A DNA stretch of 64,000 nucleotides from Gonocerus acuteangulatus (lineage: Eukaryota > Arthropoda > Insecta > Hemiptera > Coreidae): NCBI GenBank assembly GCA_946811695.1, contig OX328123.1:121733118-121797117 (forward strand), given 5' to 3'. A program made the translations under genes and the position numbers. The notes under the pieces are model-generated. The model saw nothing but the letters and a program-made list of their open reading frames with translations. It had not been told where the DNA came from and searched no databases. Positions 31,791 through 43,741 of this stretch are shown here, in pieces; positions within the stretch are counted from its first letter, which is position 1, and every line of letters starts with the position of its first letter.

Positions 31791-33273
31791 AATTCCAGGA
31801 TTGGAAATTGTAATTGGGGAATGGAAAATTAAAAATTGTCTACTAAGTTACAAAATAATCTTCCGATACTACTATTCTAGAATTTAATTACTAATTGAAG
31901 CTTTTACTTCTGTATTTTACCTATTAATCGTATACGATAATTTTTATTTATCAAAAAGGCTCAGCAGATGCGTAAATCATAATATGGTCATTTTGGTGTC
32001 GGATTTCCTATAAAACCAGACTAGAGGATATTGACTTTAAAAGCGATGGAGGTTCAAGATATACGTCTTTCCTACCCCAATCCTTGAACCCATATCTGCA
32101 AAAACGACGGTTAGACAAAAGGTCAAACAGAAAATAACATCGTAGCTACTGAAATGACGAAGCTCTTGATCCACACCAGCAAAGAGATTCCTTCGAACTG
32201 GTATTTAATGTGGCTAACTAGAATAGCCTAAAGGGCAGGAGATAAGAAGAGGTATCTTTGGTTATCCGTGGGGAAAGCCAAAGACACAAAAGCAGATTGG
32301 CAGACGTCATCATAGCGATGTCAGAAGGCATCGATACTTTCTCATCACGACTCTCCTTCTGTTTACCAAGAGAACACACCAGACTCCTATCTATCTCATA
32401 TCATAGTCTAAGGAAGCATGCGCCCTCTGATCTACTACATAGTGGATAACAGGGAGCACCTCTAAAAGCAAGGCTATTGCCAGTGCATAAAGATTGAATG
32501 CGAACATTAAATCAGGCAGATGCAATATTATAAAAGGAGAAAAATTTCATGCGTTCATGCGGAGGAAGTTTGATGATTTTGAGAATGCATACCTTAGTAA
32601 AAACTGAAAATTAATATGCCCTATCAAAAAACTGATTCGCAACGGCAAAGACAACTGAAATAATATATTATTGACGGCATATTTTAAACACATATAATGC
32701 ACACACTCGGGGGATTACGCACAATTTTTTTAGGTGAGAAAAGGCACAAGGTTAGACTTTGCTCCTATTTCCTTGTACCCAGAAACTTTTCGATCTTTTG
32801 GGCAATTCTGTGACGCTCCGTTTCTCGGTTACCAAAGAAAACCCCATATAGAAAACTCGGTATCATATGACATGACCAAGAATTCATTGAGAAGACTTGC
32901 TACCTTGGTAAATTATCTTTCCTTCGCCCTCAATAAATTCACAAAAAAAAACGCCTTAGAATCCCGCCGTTTTCATTAATCTCTCTGCCAAGGAATGTGT
33001 CATTAAGATAACTGGGAGAACTTTATGAAACTTAGGACCCAGACCAAAACTAGGATGCAACTGGCTTGGAATCAAATCACTTCAAGCACGTTCGAAAACG
33101 CCTGACTTTTATTTGGCTTGGGCTCTCCTTTGTAAAAACTATCGTCAGAATGTTTTGACCTCCATTGTTCCCTTACCATTTCCCCCGGAGAACTTGACTT
33201 CCGTATTGCTTTACAAAAGATATCACTTCATTTTCTTTTACTTCATACTCTCCCAGATTCAGAAACCGTTTTA
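31791..33273. other. Unassigned DNA
   Basis: Several open frames of 60-80 codons (for example 32258-32449 and 32734-32979) show no family resemblance. No repeat ends are seen. Confidence 0.4.
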
Positions 33274-33516
33274 CGAAGGTAGGAATTGTCAGGATTCGGT
33301 CGCTATTTCTTAATACAACTACATTTTACATGTGAAAATGATACAACGTTTCAGAAATTACTCCGCATCCCTAAGGCATAGTTGTCCGTCTTTTCATCGC
33401 CCTGATGAAGGCTTGAACTACAAGCCGATGCGTCGGCTAACAATAAAACCGATTTCACAAGTAATATGTAGTTTTATTAGGGAATTACGACTGAAACCTT
33501 GCAATTCCTACCTTCA
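33274..33516 (+). repeat. Short inverted-repeat unit with a decayed hammerhead-like motif
   Basis: GAAGGTAGGAATTGTCAGG at 33274 is inverted near 33498-33516 (CAATTCCTACCTTC). Between them CTGATGA at 33402-33408 is followed by a 6-bp stem GGCTTG / CAAGCC (33410-33415 and 33421-33426), then GATGCGTC. In a hammerhead ribozyme the order is CTGANGA, stem II, GAAA. Here an extra A follows CTGATGA and GAA has become GAT, so it should be inactive. Hammerhead motifs are known from Penelope-like elements and retrozymes. Confidence 0.4.
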
Positions 33517-34339
33517 CATCATGAACAGTCAACGATCTCCTCACAATGAGTAACTTATGTTATATTACCAGCCAGCCATTGCTTTGATTAGTATAATATA
33601 TTTTCATATATTAACTTTCCAGGTATTCTTATAGCTGAATACCCGTGCTTCGTCAGGGCAGATAAGTAGGTTATTTTATTACGTTAAATAACGTAATATA
33701 AAAAAATTAACACTACTATGTATATAATTTTGTGCAGTTTATTATAGCAAGGTTTCGGACATGCTATATGTTATTCATCAAGTGATAAGTAATCAAAATA
33801 TAATGGTTCTGGACATAACTTCTATTCTCCCGAATGACCTCTCGAACCACGACCCTTATAAAAAACGGCGGCCAAAAAGTCCATGATAAATGCATGACAT
33901 AAGTAAAGGAGTTGTTGAGTATATAAGACAGTGAGGTCGTAAGAAGCATGAAGGGCGGAACCCTAACTGGGCGATATCGATTCTCCGACAGGCTCCCCCA
34001 TCGTCACTTTACACCTCTCCCCCCCCCTCAACCTCCCGGCGTCTTTAGCCTTACTTAAAGGATCTTTTAGTGCTTTTTATAGAGGTCTGTTAGCGACTCC
34101 TATCATTCTACGTACAATAGCGGGCTAACTTTCTAGTCACATATAATAGGCTCGGGAAACGGGCAATAAGATTTTGTTACTTTTCTTCGGGTACCTTTCT
34201 AATTATTTCGGACGGAGAAGGAAACTAAAAAATCCGTAGATCATGCATTCTAACTAAGCAAATTCCCTAGTAACACAACCATTATAAAAAAAGAACCTTT
34301 GATTTTACTCTACAATTTTGATCGCGGGAATTTTCCCCC
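33517..34339. other. Unassigned DNA
   Basis: Nothing recognisable; a C10 run lies near 34020. Confidence 0.4.
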
Positions 34340-34815
34340 CAAAACCATGTTCCAATGGAAGGACCTTGCTGGTTGATGAACTTAACCTTTCAAATTAGAC
34401 GAACGATTTTTGTACCAAATTTATATTATTTAGAAATTGGGCCATTTTTCAGCCCCTGAGAGACCGAACAGACAGTTATATATATATATACTCACACACA
34501 TACAAATTTGAGCCGCCGTTATTCTCGTAATTTATGGGTTCTGAAACGTGAAATTTTGTAGTGGGCACTTCCGGATTGCGTCAGGTGGTCAACCTCATAA
34601 GCTGATTTCCTCCTTATGGAGGGAGAGAGAAACCGCGCTAAAAACTATTTTATTAACAGACGTGAAAAGTTTTGGGATCTTCGTATATATTCGAAAAAAC
34701 GGTTTGGAAAAGTAAAAGATGCCCATTCGAAAGATATTGAATTGTTTGCAAACCCGGTTCTGAAGTAATTATCAATGGTACGATGTCAATCGGAGATATC
34801 AGTGCTTAAAACTTC
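34340..34815. mobile_element. Two H2 pieces joined head to head
   Basis: 34340-34641 (plus) has CCTTGCTGGTTGATGAAC, a short TA tract at 34478-34491, GTTCTGAAACG and the terminal hairpin ending AACCGCGCTAAAA. Directly after it, 34650-34815 matches the H2 5' part on the minus strand (TTTTAAGCACTGATATCTCC read from about 34812, TCTGTTAATAAAATAG). The order shows a rearranged or double insertion. Confidence 0.6.
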
Positions 34816-34820
34816 GAATG

Positions 34821-35735
34821 TACGAGGGCTATCTAGAAAGTCGGTTACGTTTTGCTCTCTAGCCGCTAAGGGCTGGGATATCTCGGCTATCTTGGTGTCA
34901 AAGCGTTCGTCCTTTTCGTCGTATTGGCTATCCAGCTGTGCTAGTGAGAAGTTATCATTTCTGCTCATTCCCGTATAATACTAGTTTTAAATATTTGCCG
35001 CTATTGAAAATCCCGCGACTTTTGAAGTGCGGTTGGCGATGCGATTTTTGTTGGCTATGATCAGTAAAACAATTGAGATTTATCGCCAAATCGGTGAAGT
35101 TTATGGGAACGATGTGATCACTAAAGGTGGAGTCCGTCAATGGTGCATTAGGTTTAAGAATAATTGAACTAATCTGCACGATGAAGAACGATCTGGACGG
35201 CCAAGCATTGAGACCGATGAAATTGTCACTAAAGTCGAAGAGAAAATTAAAGAAGCTGGCGTTAATGACTCCAACGGTTGACATGCCTTAAATTCAACCC
35301 CAAAAAATAAAATAAAGAAGACCGTGGGAAAATATAAGATCAATTCAAAACAAGCGCAGAGGTAAGTAGAGCTCAACAATTTTCCTTCTGCACGACAACG
35401 CCAGACCACACACAGCGAATCGAACTCGACAACTACTGGATGTTTTGGAGTGGGAGGTGTTTCCACATCCACATTAAAATTGCTCCTAGCGATTCCTTCA
35501 ATGAAGAAATGGCTTGCGACGCAGCGTTTTGATGACTGAGGGATGGCGTGACAACCTGGCGGCAAAATTCTATGACACTGGAATTTCAATCTGGTTCACC
35601 GCTACGAGAAATGTCTTAATATACATAGCGACTATGTGGAAAAATAGTACTTCAAATGTATATAATAAAAAAAAATCTTCTTCTTCATTTTTTTATTATA
35701 CCAAAACGTAACCGACTTTCTGGATAGCCCTCCTA
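34821..35735 (+). mobile_element. Degenerate mariner transposon
   Basis: GAGGGCTATCTAGAAAGTCG near 34824 is inverted at the right end (CGACTTTCTGGATAGCCCTC), with TA on both sides (34821-34822 and 35734-35735). The plus strand encodes a helix-turn-helix piece (SKTIEIYRQIGEVYGNDVIT, then ERSGRPS near 35190) and, after a gap, LHDNARPHTA near 35385, which holds the second catalytic Asp of mariner transposases, and a C-terminal KFYDTGI piece. At 911 bp between the TA pairs it is about 350-400 bp shorter than a full mariner, lacks the first catalytic region and has stops, so it is dead. Confidence 0.9.
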
Positions 35736-36104
35736 TTAGTTTCCTAGCTTTAAAAGAAGTGCAATGTTCGTCATATTGCCTGCTGCGATGTTCCTAATGC
35801 AGGCGTTGGGCCTGCAATTTCTTCACTGAAGGCTGCCTGGAATTGGTCGCCTTCATTATGAAGTAAGAATGACCCAGTCTCGCGTTCTCTATTAAAAGTT
35901 AACAAAAAGACTTGTCGATTAAGCACACTTCTGTTTGTGAAGCGCGCAACTCTCGCACCGTTTCTAAAGCATTACCGTTGCAAAAACCGCACATGAAAAC
36001 TAGATCAGCATCAAGAAATTGAATTTTAGTAATTGGGTTCTCTTGAAACAATTCGCAATGACATTTTTTTCCATTGAAAATTTAAATAAGTTAGTACAAA
36101 AATA
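35736..36104. other. Unassigned DNA
   Basis: Nothing recognisable. Confidence 0.4.
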
Positions 36105-36365
36105 AAAACTATAAATATTTCTTGTTTTGCGTCTTTCTCCAAAACGAAGCAAAAACGAGCAAATCTCTAAAGGACTTTTTGTCTTAGTTTTTTGGTCCCC
36201 TACACGCCCCCGAAGTTTTGCCATTTAAAATCGGGACACCCTGTATACAGAGGGTGTCCCCAAAATAAACGGCGAAACTTCGGGAGTAGATGCAGGATGA
36301 AAAACGGTCCTTTGGCATTTTTCTCGTTTTTGCTCGTTTTCGAGAAAAACGCAAAAACCTAAAAC
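36105..36365. repeat. Head-to-head pair of CAGGGTGTCC-type termini
   Basis: GGGACACCCTG at 36234-36244 faces CAGAGGGTGTCCCC at 36247 across a TATA. The flanks are diverged inverted copies (GAAACTTCGGG / CCCGAAGTTTT; TTTTTGCTCGTTTT / AAAACGAGC). It is either two MITEs that meet at their ends or a fold-back element turned inside out. Confidence 0.6.
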
Positions 36366-36782
36366 ACAATTGTGAATAGGCATTCTTTCATAATAACTAT
36401 ATAAGAATCATAATAAGTATATTTTTATCTTTCACCCCCTCTACCCAACCACCTCCGCCCTAAACAAAACAAAAACAAACTTCTTGTCGAAAAAATTAAA
36501 TGATGGCATGTAAAGCTGCAAGTACAATATTGTTCAAAATAACTACTTTTCTTTGAAGGAAAGTTCCAAATTTCCAAGTTTCAATTCTTAATAAAATTAA
36601 AGTTTCAATTCTTAAAACAATTAACAGTGGACGCATACATAATTATAAAAAATAATAATTTCTTCTTCTAATAATTCCTGATAGTCAATTCAAAAACTGT
36701 TTGGAGGGAGTTTCAAAAAAAGGATTTGTCCCCTTGCAGCAATACAACAGGCATCACAACACTCCTTGACAGACTGGTTATG

Positions 36783-36860
<78 letters not shown>

Positions 36861-36895
36861 TCGTCTGAAAGGCTGACCAGATATATATTTTTCAC
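36366..36895. other. Unassigned DNA with a (TA)n tract
   Basis: A (TA)n tract of about 75 bp lies at 36784-36862. The rest is AT-rich with no recognisable content. Confidence 0.5.
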
Positions 36896-37262
36896 ATATG
36901 AGGAGCTTAGTATCAAAGTTGGACAACTCCACTTTTGCTTTTTTTACAGGAGAGGCAAAAAACCATATCTACTATATTGATGTCAGTATCATGGTGATTT
37001 TTTTATATGTTATTCTTATAGGCCTCAGAAACAATATTTCAAAGGCACTACAAAATTATATAAGTATTAAGGCCGTAATTACACTTTAAATAGTGGAGTT
37101 GTCCATGTTTGAAACCAAGTCATGGAGTTGTCTGTTTTTTAAACCAAAGGGAGCCATTTGAAAATTGAACCAATCCACTTTTGAAACCAAACAAATATGA
37201 ATTTGGTATGCTCGAGGGTGTTTTAATATAATGTAATTATGTCTAAAAAAAAAACACCCTAA

Positions 37263-39419
37263 TGGAATATAAACGGCTTAAAAACACATGTGGATGATCT
37301 GAAGTACCTGTTACGAGAAAATCAAATTGGTATAGCTGGAATACAAGAAACTCACTTAATCCCAGGTAAGGAAGTCAATGTTCATGGCTATTCGGTATAT
37401 AGGAATGATTACTGTTTGGGAGGAAGAGCTTGTGGCGGGGTCGCTATACTTGTTAGAGATAACATTTATAGTGAACCTGTCCGATTACTGACTACGTTAC
37501 AGGCAGTGGCGGTCTCAGTTCTTCTACCAAACCGGATTACAGTCTGTTCACTCTATCTTCCACCGAGTCAACCGATAGACGTACATGCCCTACAGGACTT
37601 ACTTACTCAACTTACTCCACCTGTACTCATACTTACTGACGCGAACGCAATGAGCGACATGTGGAATTCCCCATTTACGAACAATCGTGGGCAGCGTCTA
37701 CAACAAGTACTAGAACATTTTGACTTAATAACACTTAACGACGACTCACCAACACACTTATGCCCCAGAACTGGTACTCTGTCAAACATAGACATTACTA
37801 TATGCTCACCATCAATATATACACATTACAATTGGAAAGTACACAATGACACGCTGTCAAGCGATCATTTTCCCATCTCAATAACTGCCACGACCCGACC
37901 AATCCCATTCCAGACTGAACAAACCTACAACACCAAAAAAGCGGACTGGTACTTGTTTCGTCTGTGTTTAACGGAAAAACTTGCTATTAAGGAAATTAGA
38001 AATATTGCTGAAATAATTGCTCTCATAATTGAAGCAGCCGATTGCAGTATTCCGAAAAAAATTAATAATTTCCAAAAAGTGCCAGTTCCTTGGTGGAATA
38101 AAGAGTGTAAAACGGCAGTAAGCGACCGGAAAAGAGCACTTCGTTTATTTCGTAGGCAGCCATCTGATGCGAATCTCCAGAACTATAAAAGATTGAAGGC
38201 AAAGGCTCAATGGGTGATTAAGACTAATAAAAAACGATGCTGGACAGAATTTCTGACATCAATAAACAGACATACAACATCCAATGTCATATGGAACAAT
38301 ATTAACAAAATAAAACACAAAAAGTACCGACAGCCAATCACAGGACTCATACTAAACGGTAGAACTATAACAGAACCAACGGAACTCAGCAACATTTTTG
38401 GAAACCATTTTGCCCAAATTTCTAGTGACAATAATTTCCTAAAATATTTCCTTGAACTAAAAAGACAAACTGAAGAAACGGATATACCTATACAAACTGA
38501 TCACAATAACCCTATTAACGACCCGATCACACTCAAGGAACTAAACCTAGTACTCAGAAACACCAGACTAACATCTCCAGGACCTGACAAAGTCAGTTAT
38601 GAAATGTTAAAAAACTTACCACCTTTGGGCCTTACTCTTCTTCTAAAAGAATACAATAGAATATTCCTAGACGGAGCATATCCTCACTCCTGGAATCAGG
38701 CTATTATTGTACCAATTCTAAAGAATGGCAAAGATAGGAACCTCCCCTCTAGTTATCGCCCAGTATCGTTGACCAATTGTGTATCGAAAATATTTGAGAA
38801 AATACTAAATAAACGATTGGTTTTTCTCCTGGAAAGAGAAAATCTATTTTCGCCTTTTCAGTCTGCATTCAGACCTGGTCGTAGTACATTAGACCACATT
38901 AGCAGGCTTGAAAACGATATTTTAAATTCATTCATCCAAAAGAATATGGTACTTGCAATGTCTCTGGATTTAGAGAAAGCATACGATACGGTATGGAGAA
39001 GGCTGATAATATACCAGTTGAGCAATTGGGGAATTCAAGGTTCGATCTTGTCATTCATACAGAATTATCTACGTAATAGACGATTCCGAGTGAGGATAGG
39101 GTCAGCTCTATCAGATGAATTCCTACAGGAAAACGGAGTGCCTCAGGGAGGAGTTCTTAGCGCCACCCTGTTCAACATAGCAGTAGATTCGATCAGATCT
39201 TTCATCCCAAATACAGTATCCTATTGCCAATATGCTGATGACATACTCATCTACATTGCATCCAAAGACGTAAACACAGCACAGGACCAACTACAAGACA
39301 CATTACAGCGACTTGAACATTGGTGTTCCTTAACTGGGTTTAAGATTTCTAAAGAAAAATCCAGCTGTATACTATTTACACGTAAGAGAACATTCCCCAA
39401 CCCAAGACTGAAATTGTAA
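37263..39419 (+). pseudogene. LI ORF2, endonuclease and reverse transcriptase part
   Basis: The protein nicks target DNA and reverse-transcribes its own RNA. The frame begins TGG AAT at 37263, right after a stop at 37260. Counting from the GTG at 37290, the AP-type endonuclease has QETHL (Glu20), LTDAN near 115-119, SNIDITI near 165-171 and SSDHFPI near 190-196. The reverse transcriptase has SYRPVSLTNCVSKIFEK, FRPGRSTLDH, DLEKAYDTVW, NGVPQGGVLSATLF and YADD at 648-651 (39231-39242). The frame ends at a TAA at 39417, but the reading continues in the same frame into 39420-40910, so one nonsense change is the only visible lesion. Codons are AT-biased like the surroundings. Confidence 0.93.
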
Positions 39420-40910
39420 AATTATTATCTTCCCGTTGTCATTACAATTAAATTTCTTGGTTTGGTGTTTGATCGGCGTCTGACCTGGATCCCCCACTTA
39501 AAAGAACTCCTCAATAAATGCAAAAAGTCACTGAATCTATTGAGGATTCTTAGCAATACAAAATGGGGTGCTGACAGATGCTCTATGCTCACTTTCTATA
39601 GAACATACACCAGGTCACTTCTGGATTATGGGTGTCAAGCTTATTCATCTGCCAGTAAAAGATCATTACAAATGTTAGACCCGATACATAACGCAGGAAT
39701 CAGAATAGCGACAGGTGCATTCAGATCAAGCCCATGCGCCAGCTTGTATGTCGAAGCCAGTGAGCCGCCATTGGAGTACAGGCGTCAAGAATTTTGTTTA
39801 AAATTTTTCACAAAACTTAACTTTTTAAATACACCATACACACAACTATTAATACATAACCCATTTACAGGTAAGTACAATCAGACGGGAACACGACAGA
39901 GACCACTTAATATCAGAATATTTGACTACGCAGCGAACACAGATTTACTAACCACTCCTACCTACTTACGACACCACCAGACTTACTTACCGTGGAGAAT
40001 AAATAACTTAGAAATTAACACAAAATTATCAAAATTCGATAAAAAAAACCCTGTTTCCAAAATATTTTACAAAAATGAGTTTAATTATCTTCTTTCGTTG
40101 TATCCAGATGCACTACTAGCATTTACAGACGGTTCAAAATCTAGAGAAGGCACTGGATCAGCAGCTATAATAAAAAATTCTAAGTTTGGCATTAAATTAA
40201 ATAGAAAATCATCCATTTTTTCAGCAGAACTACAGGGGATACTTTTGGCTTTAAGAAATATAACTGTAGTTCCAAATAAGACAATCATCATATGTTCAGA
40301 TTCACTAAGTTCTTTACTCTCCCTCACCAAATTATATGAGACACACTCACTAATGACAGAGATTTTTCAACAAATACAAGACCTACAAACTTACGGCATA
40401 CAAGTGGTTCTCCTGTGGATACCCGGACACATGGATATCCCAGGAAACACAGAAGCCGACAAATACGCTAAACAAACAACAGCAAAATGTACAATAGACA
40501 TAGAAGAACTGACACTACAAGACTTACATGTAAACATAAAAACATATTTACACCTTGAATGGCAAAAAGTTTGGGCTGAAACACAAAACAACAAATTAAA
40601 GGAAATTAAGAAAACGGTATGTGTTTGGCCATCAAGCAACAGATCAACCCGAAGAGAAGAGGTAGTCATTACAAGATTACGTATCGGACATTCGTTGCTG
40701 ACACATCGCTATTTAATGACAAGACAAGACAGACCAGTTTGCGCCATATGCAACGCAAACTTGACTATAAAACACATACTGACTGATTGCAAAGAACGAG
40801 ACAGACTAAATCTACCGCATGACATGAACGAACTTTTGACAGATAACAGTCCACACTTAAACACAATTCTCACTCACCTTAAAGACTCAAATATTTACAA
40901 TTTCATTTAG
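39420..40910 (+). pseudogene. LI ORF2, thumb, RNase H and C-terminal knuckle
   Basis: This continues the preceding frame after its single stop: IKFLGLVFDRRLTWIPHLKE directly follows. Counting from the GTG at 39462, RNase H begins at LLAFTDGSKS (catalytic Asp223, about 40128) and continues with SAELQG, IICSDSLSSL and LWIPGHMDIPGNTEAD. RNase H within a LINE marks the I group. The C-terminus has RLRIGHSLLTHRYLMTRQ and a C-x2-C-x7-H-x4-C knuckle (Cys427, Cys430, His438, Cys443). The frame closes at 40910. Whether the stop can be read through is unknown. Confidence 0.92.
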
Positions 40911-41178
40911 CACAACAGAATTTATTAAAAGGTGTATGACTTAACGTGAAGTGTAGTAATGGACACAGTCCTGAAACTTTAAAAAAAGGAATTACTTGAT
41001 GCATAACAACTTTTTAAACTTTCAAGCAAGAGCTATCTAAATTTCCACAAAACCCTGAATTTTTGAATTTCTTAATTTACAATTATGAGAGTAGATTCTA
41101 CCGCTAACATTAAAAAAGAGCAAGTCGCTAAGTTCGCGAGCTCTTGAAATCAATCAATAAAATAAAATTATGTCTAAT

Positions 41179-42028
41179 GTATTAAATCAAAATTATATAG
41201 TTAAAAATTACATGAAAAATGTTATTTAAATAGAGTTTGACAAAACTGAAATGAAACTAAATTATCCTTATTTTATTAAGTTTAGAAAAAAAGTGGTATC
41301 CTCTTCGCACAGTTTTACCTATAACTACATGTATTGAAGTGGCTGTGCTATAATTTTCATCGCCGTACTCAGCCATACCTGTGCACAGCTAATAAAATAA
41401 AGTTATCAATTAGCGATGCGATTATTTTATGAAAAACGTAGTAACCATTAGTATTTTCTGCAGAGAGTTGTTGAAAAGTTTTTAATAGCAAATCACTGAA
41501 CATTAACGATGAGATCTATTTAATGTCTAGTGTGAAACTGTCAATATTTATTTGTTATACGCAAAAATTTAAATAAAGAGGAATATGTCGAGAACAGTTA
41601 CCAGTACCACATTAGCTGTTAATTTATTCACCTGAGGTCTTGAAAATATATTTGGAAGGATACATAGCTCTACCACTTGAGTGAAGTATGAATATTTTAA
41701 ATTAAATACCGGCTGTTTTTCACGGTTGTTGTTATATAAAGCCCGTTTAATAATAAAATAATTATTCTATAGAATTGGTAGTGGTCTCATTCGACTCGGC
41801 ACAAAATAAATTCTCCAAAAATCATACCTAAATCAGAAAGATTCAAGTACCTAGAAGTTTTGTCCAAAAATCCGGCATTCGGAACCACAGTGTTCCGGAT
41901 AACAGCTAGTTATTCATAAGAATTATCGCCAAATGCACTTATTACAAGTAACTATAAACATTCAGCCATGATGGATTTGCAGTGCATGTTGGGAGCAGAT
42001 TGCATGAATGCAAGCTTCCCATCGGCTA
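41179..42028. other. Right interior of the TIR element
   Basis: AT-rich, without recognisable genes. TGGCTGTGCT near 41340 recalls the array hairpin arm but has no TAATATTAC loop. Confidence 0.4.
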
Positions 42029-42248
42029 CTGATGGAGTTGTCATTTTTTGAAACCAAACTATGTTGGAATTGTTTATATTTTGATTCTGAACGTTTGAAA
42101 TAAACGCTACTTTACCTATTTTCTGTCCTTTTTTAATGAAAAACAGTTGTAAAATCGAATGCAGCATAAAAATCCACTTAAGAATCGACAAAAATCTCAA
42201 AACTGAAAAAAATGGATTTGTCCAACTTTGATACCAAGCTCCTCATAT

Positions 42249-42700
42249 CTTTTTATACCATTCTTTCTGTTCAACTACTTTATTTGCAATCTTTTGCCCG
42301 ACATGTTGATGTGTGCTTATGTCGCACCTCTTCGGGGGCTTTCCTATTTATTTATTTATATATATATATTTTTTTTTTTTTTTAGTATATCCCTATCCCT
42401 TCACTAAATATAAATATACGTTTAAACAAATTCTTTTAAATTCTAGTCTTACCTTGTTAGGAAGTCCACTCGTCATGTTCACTCTTTTATCGACTCTTTT
42501 TTAAAATGTTATCGATTACTGGTATGTTATCAAAAGGTTTAACCTTTAATACAAGGAACAATTTGGAGATTAACAAAATATATAATTTTGTATAGGAAAG
42601 CCCCTGAGTAGGTGGGATATAAGCACGAAACATGTCGGGCAAAACAGAGCAAATAAAGTAGTTGAACAGAACGAATGGTGTACTATTTTATGAACCTCCT
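42249..42700. mobile_element. MITE with about 95-bp inverted repeats and a CGAAAC cassette
   Basis: CTGTTCAACTACTTTATTTG near 42269 and its inverse near 42653-42672 lie in matching arms that also contain GCCCGACATG / CATGTCGGGC and GGGGCTTTCCTAT / ATAGGAAAGCCCC. The right arm reads CCCTGAGTAGG, a short stem, and CACGAAACATGTCGGGC, hammerhead-like in order. The left end abuts the TIR element. A (TA)n-(TG)n tract at about 42718-42756 follows on the right. Confidence 0.65.
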
Positions 42701-42716
42701 GCCATAAAAAAAAGTG

Positions 42717-42755
<39 letters not shown>

Positions 42756-43351
42756 CGTTGTGTTGCGAATAGACTAGAAAATAGTCGCTGGATAAAGCGA
42801 TTGCTTTCGAACTCCTGCTTCCGACGGTGTATGTATGGGTGTTTATATTATCTTTGTAGGTACACATTAAACCCCCATAGCAGAACTACGGGCGACAGTG
42901 CGACATTGTCGCAGAAAGACGACAAGGGCCGCAGAAAGACGACAAGGGCTGCAGAAAGACCAGCCTGACCGACCGGTTGTTTTTTTTAAATAGTGGCTGC
43001 AGAAAAAGCCAATAATTTTTTCCAGAAAGATTTTCTATTGAAAGACAAAAAAACTATTTTCTGCAGAAAAATTCTCAATTCCACAAACTATAACCAACGC
43101 TACAAATTTCATGCATTATGTAAAGGAAAGAAAGCTGCTCTGCTAAGTCGATGTTCGGTGTATCGATCGTGAGAAACTACGCATTCCATAGAATAATCGA
43201 ATTACCAAAGCGATACAATATTATAACAACAGTAGGCGTATTCGAACCTGATACGATTGTTTGAAAACTATCAATATGCGATCATAAAATCGATCAGTGA
43301 AAGAATGCGTACTAGAAGTGCTACTGCTAAAGATAATATTATTTTTGTTTA
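42701..43351. other. Unassigned DNA with short tandem repeats
   Basis: GCAGAAAGACGACAAGGGC is repeated about 2.5 times with a 20-bp period at 42911-42960. A loose inverted pair (GAAACTACGCATTCC; GAATGCGTAC) spans about 43165-43320. No gene is recognised. Confidence 0.45.
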
Positions 43352-43741
43352 TTGAATTATTCTAACTCTATCATGTTTCAAATGTTAAATTACTATTGTA
43401 TTATTAAATTTACTTGTATTATGTTACAAGCACTTATTTATTTCCGATTATTCTTCAAGATTATCTATCTCGTGGTTCATATTATACGCAACTTGAACCG
43501 CATGGGGCTGCAGAAAACATTTGGGTTTTTAGGGCATGAAATACTTGGTGGGCCTAGGGACTGTCAGGGATTACCGCAAGGCGACACAACAAGATGCTCT
43601 ATAACGCTCTATTTTTCTCATCATAAGTCAAGTAATAGATGGGATTCGACAAGAACAGTCCGAGTTTTGGAAAATCTTTACTTACCTTTTTCAGATATAG
43701 ATATATTCGAACTAATTGGGACCGAACCCTGTCTGGATTAG
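43352..43741 (+). pseudogene. Unrecognised open frame with a reverse-transcriptase-like phrase
   Basis: The 129-codon frame contains DCQGLPQGDTTRCSITLYF, which resembles the 'G-L-P-Q-G-x-x-L-S-P-L-L-F' box of LINE reverse transcriptases with the Ser-Pro changed. The first 50 residues are hydrophobic and AT-driven. It may be a decayed Jockey-like piece or chance. Confidence 0.25.

Larger units (their letters stand above)
37235..41178 (+). mobile_element. LI: I-type LINE copy with 12-bp target duplication
   Basis: AATTATGTCTAA is repeated exactly at 37235-37246 and 41167-41178. The insertion 37247-41166 begins with A8 and then the WNINGL start of the endonuclease domain, so the copy is 5'-truncated and lacks ORF1. 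It encodes endonuclease, reverse transcriptase, RNase H and a C-terminal CCHC knuckle, the domain order of the I clade. After the stop at 40910 there is about 255 bp of 3' untranslated region ending in an AATCAATCAATAAAATAAA-like tail. Relics of the same family lie at 15690-16665, 18108-18765, 19350-19930 and 20690-21185. Confidence 0.92.
36896..42248. mobile_element. TIR element (ATATGAGGAGCTT ends) carrying an LI LINE
   Basis: ATATGAGGAGCTTAGTATC at 36896 is matched by the inverse of 42213-42248, about 36 bp with few differences. Inside each end are diverged repeats of a TGGAGTTGTC-GAAACCAA phrase (37092-37195 and 42029-42070). Without the LI copy (37235-41178) the element is about 1.4 kb and encodes nothing recognisable. 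A superfamily cannot be assigned. Confidence 0.6.

Noticed and set aside
35137..35589. 150-codon minus-strand open frame as a gene
   Set aside because: It is antisense to the mariner transposase relic, whose coding sense is the plus strand.
41338..41360. TGGCTGTGCT near 41340 as a further copy of the array hairpin
   Set aside because: Only the left arm is similar; there is no TAATATTAC and no matching right arm, so chance or extreme decay cannot be told apart.
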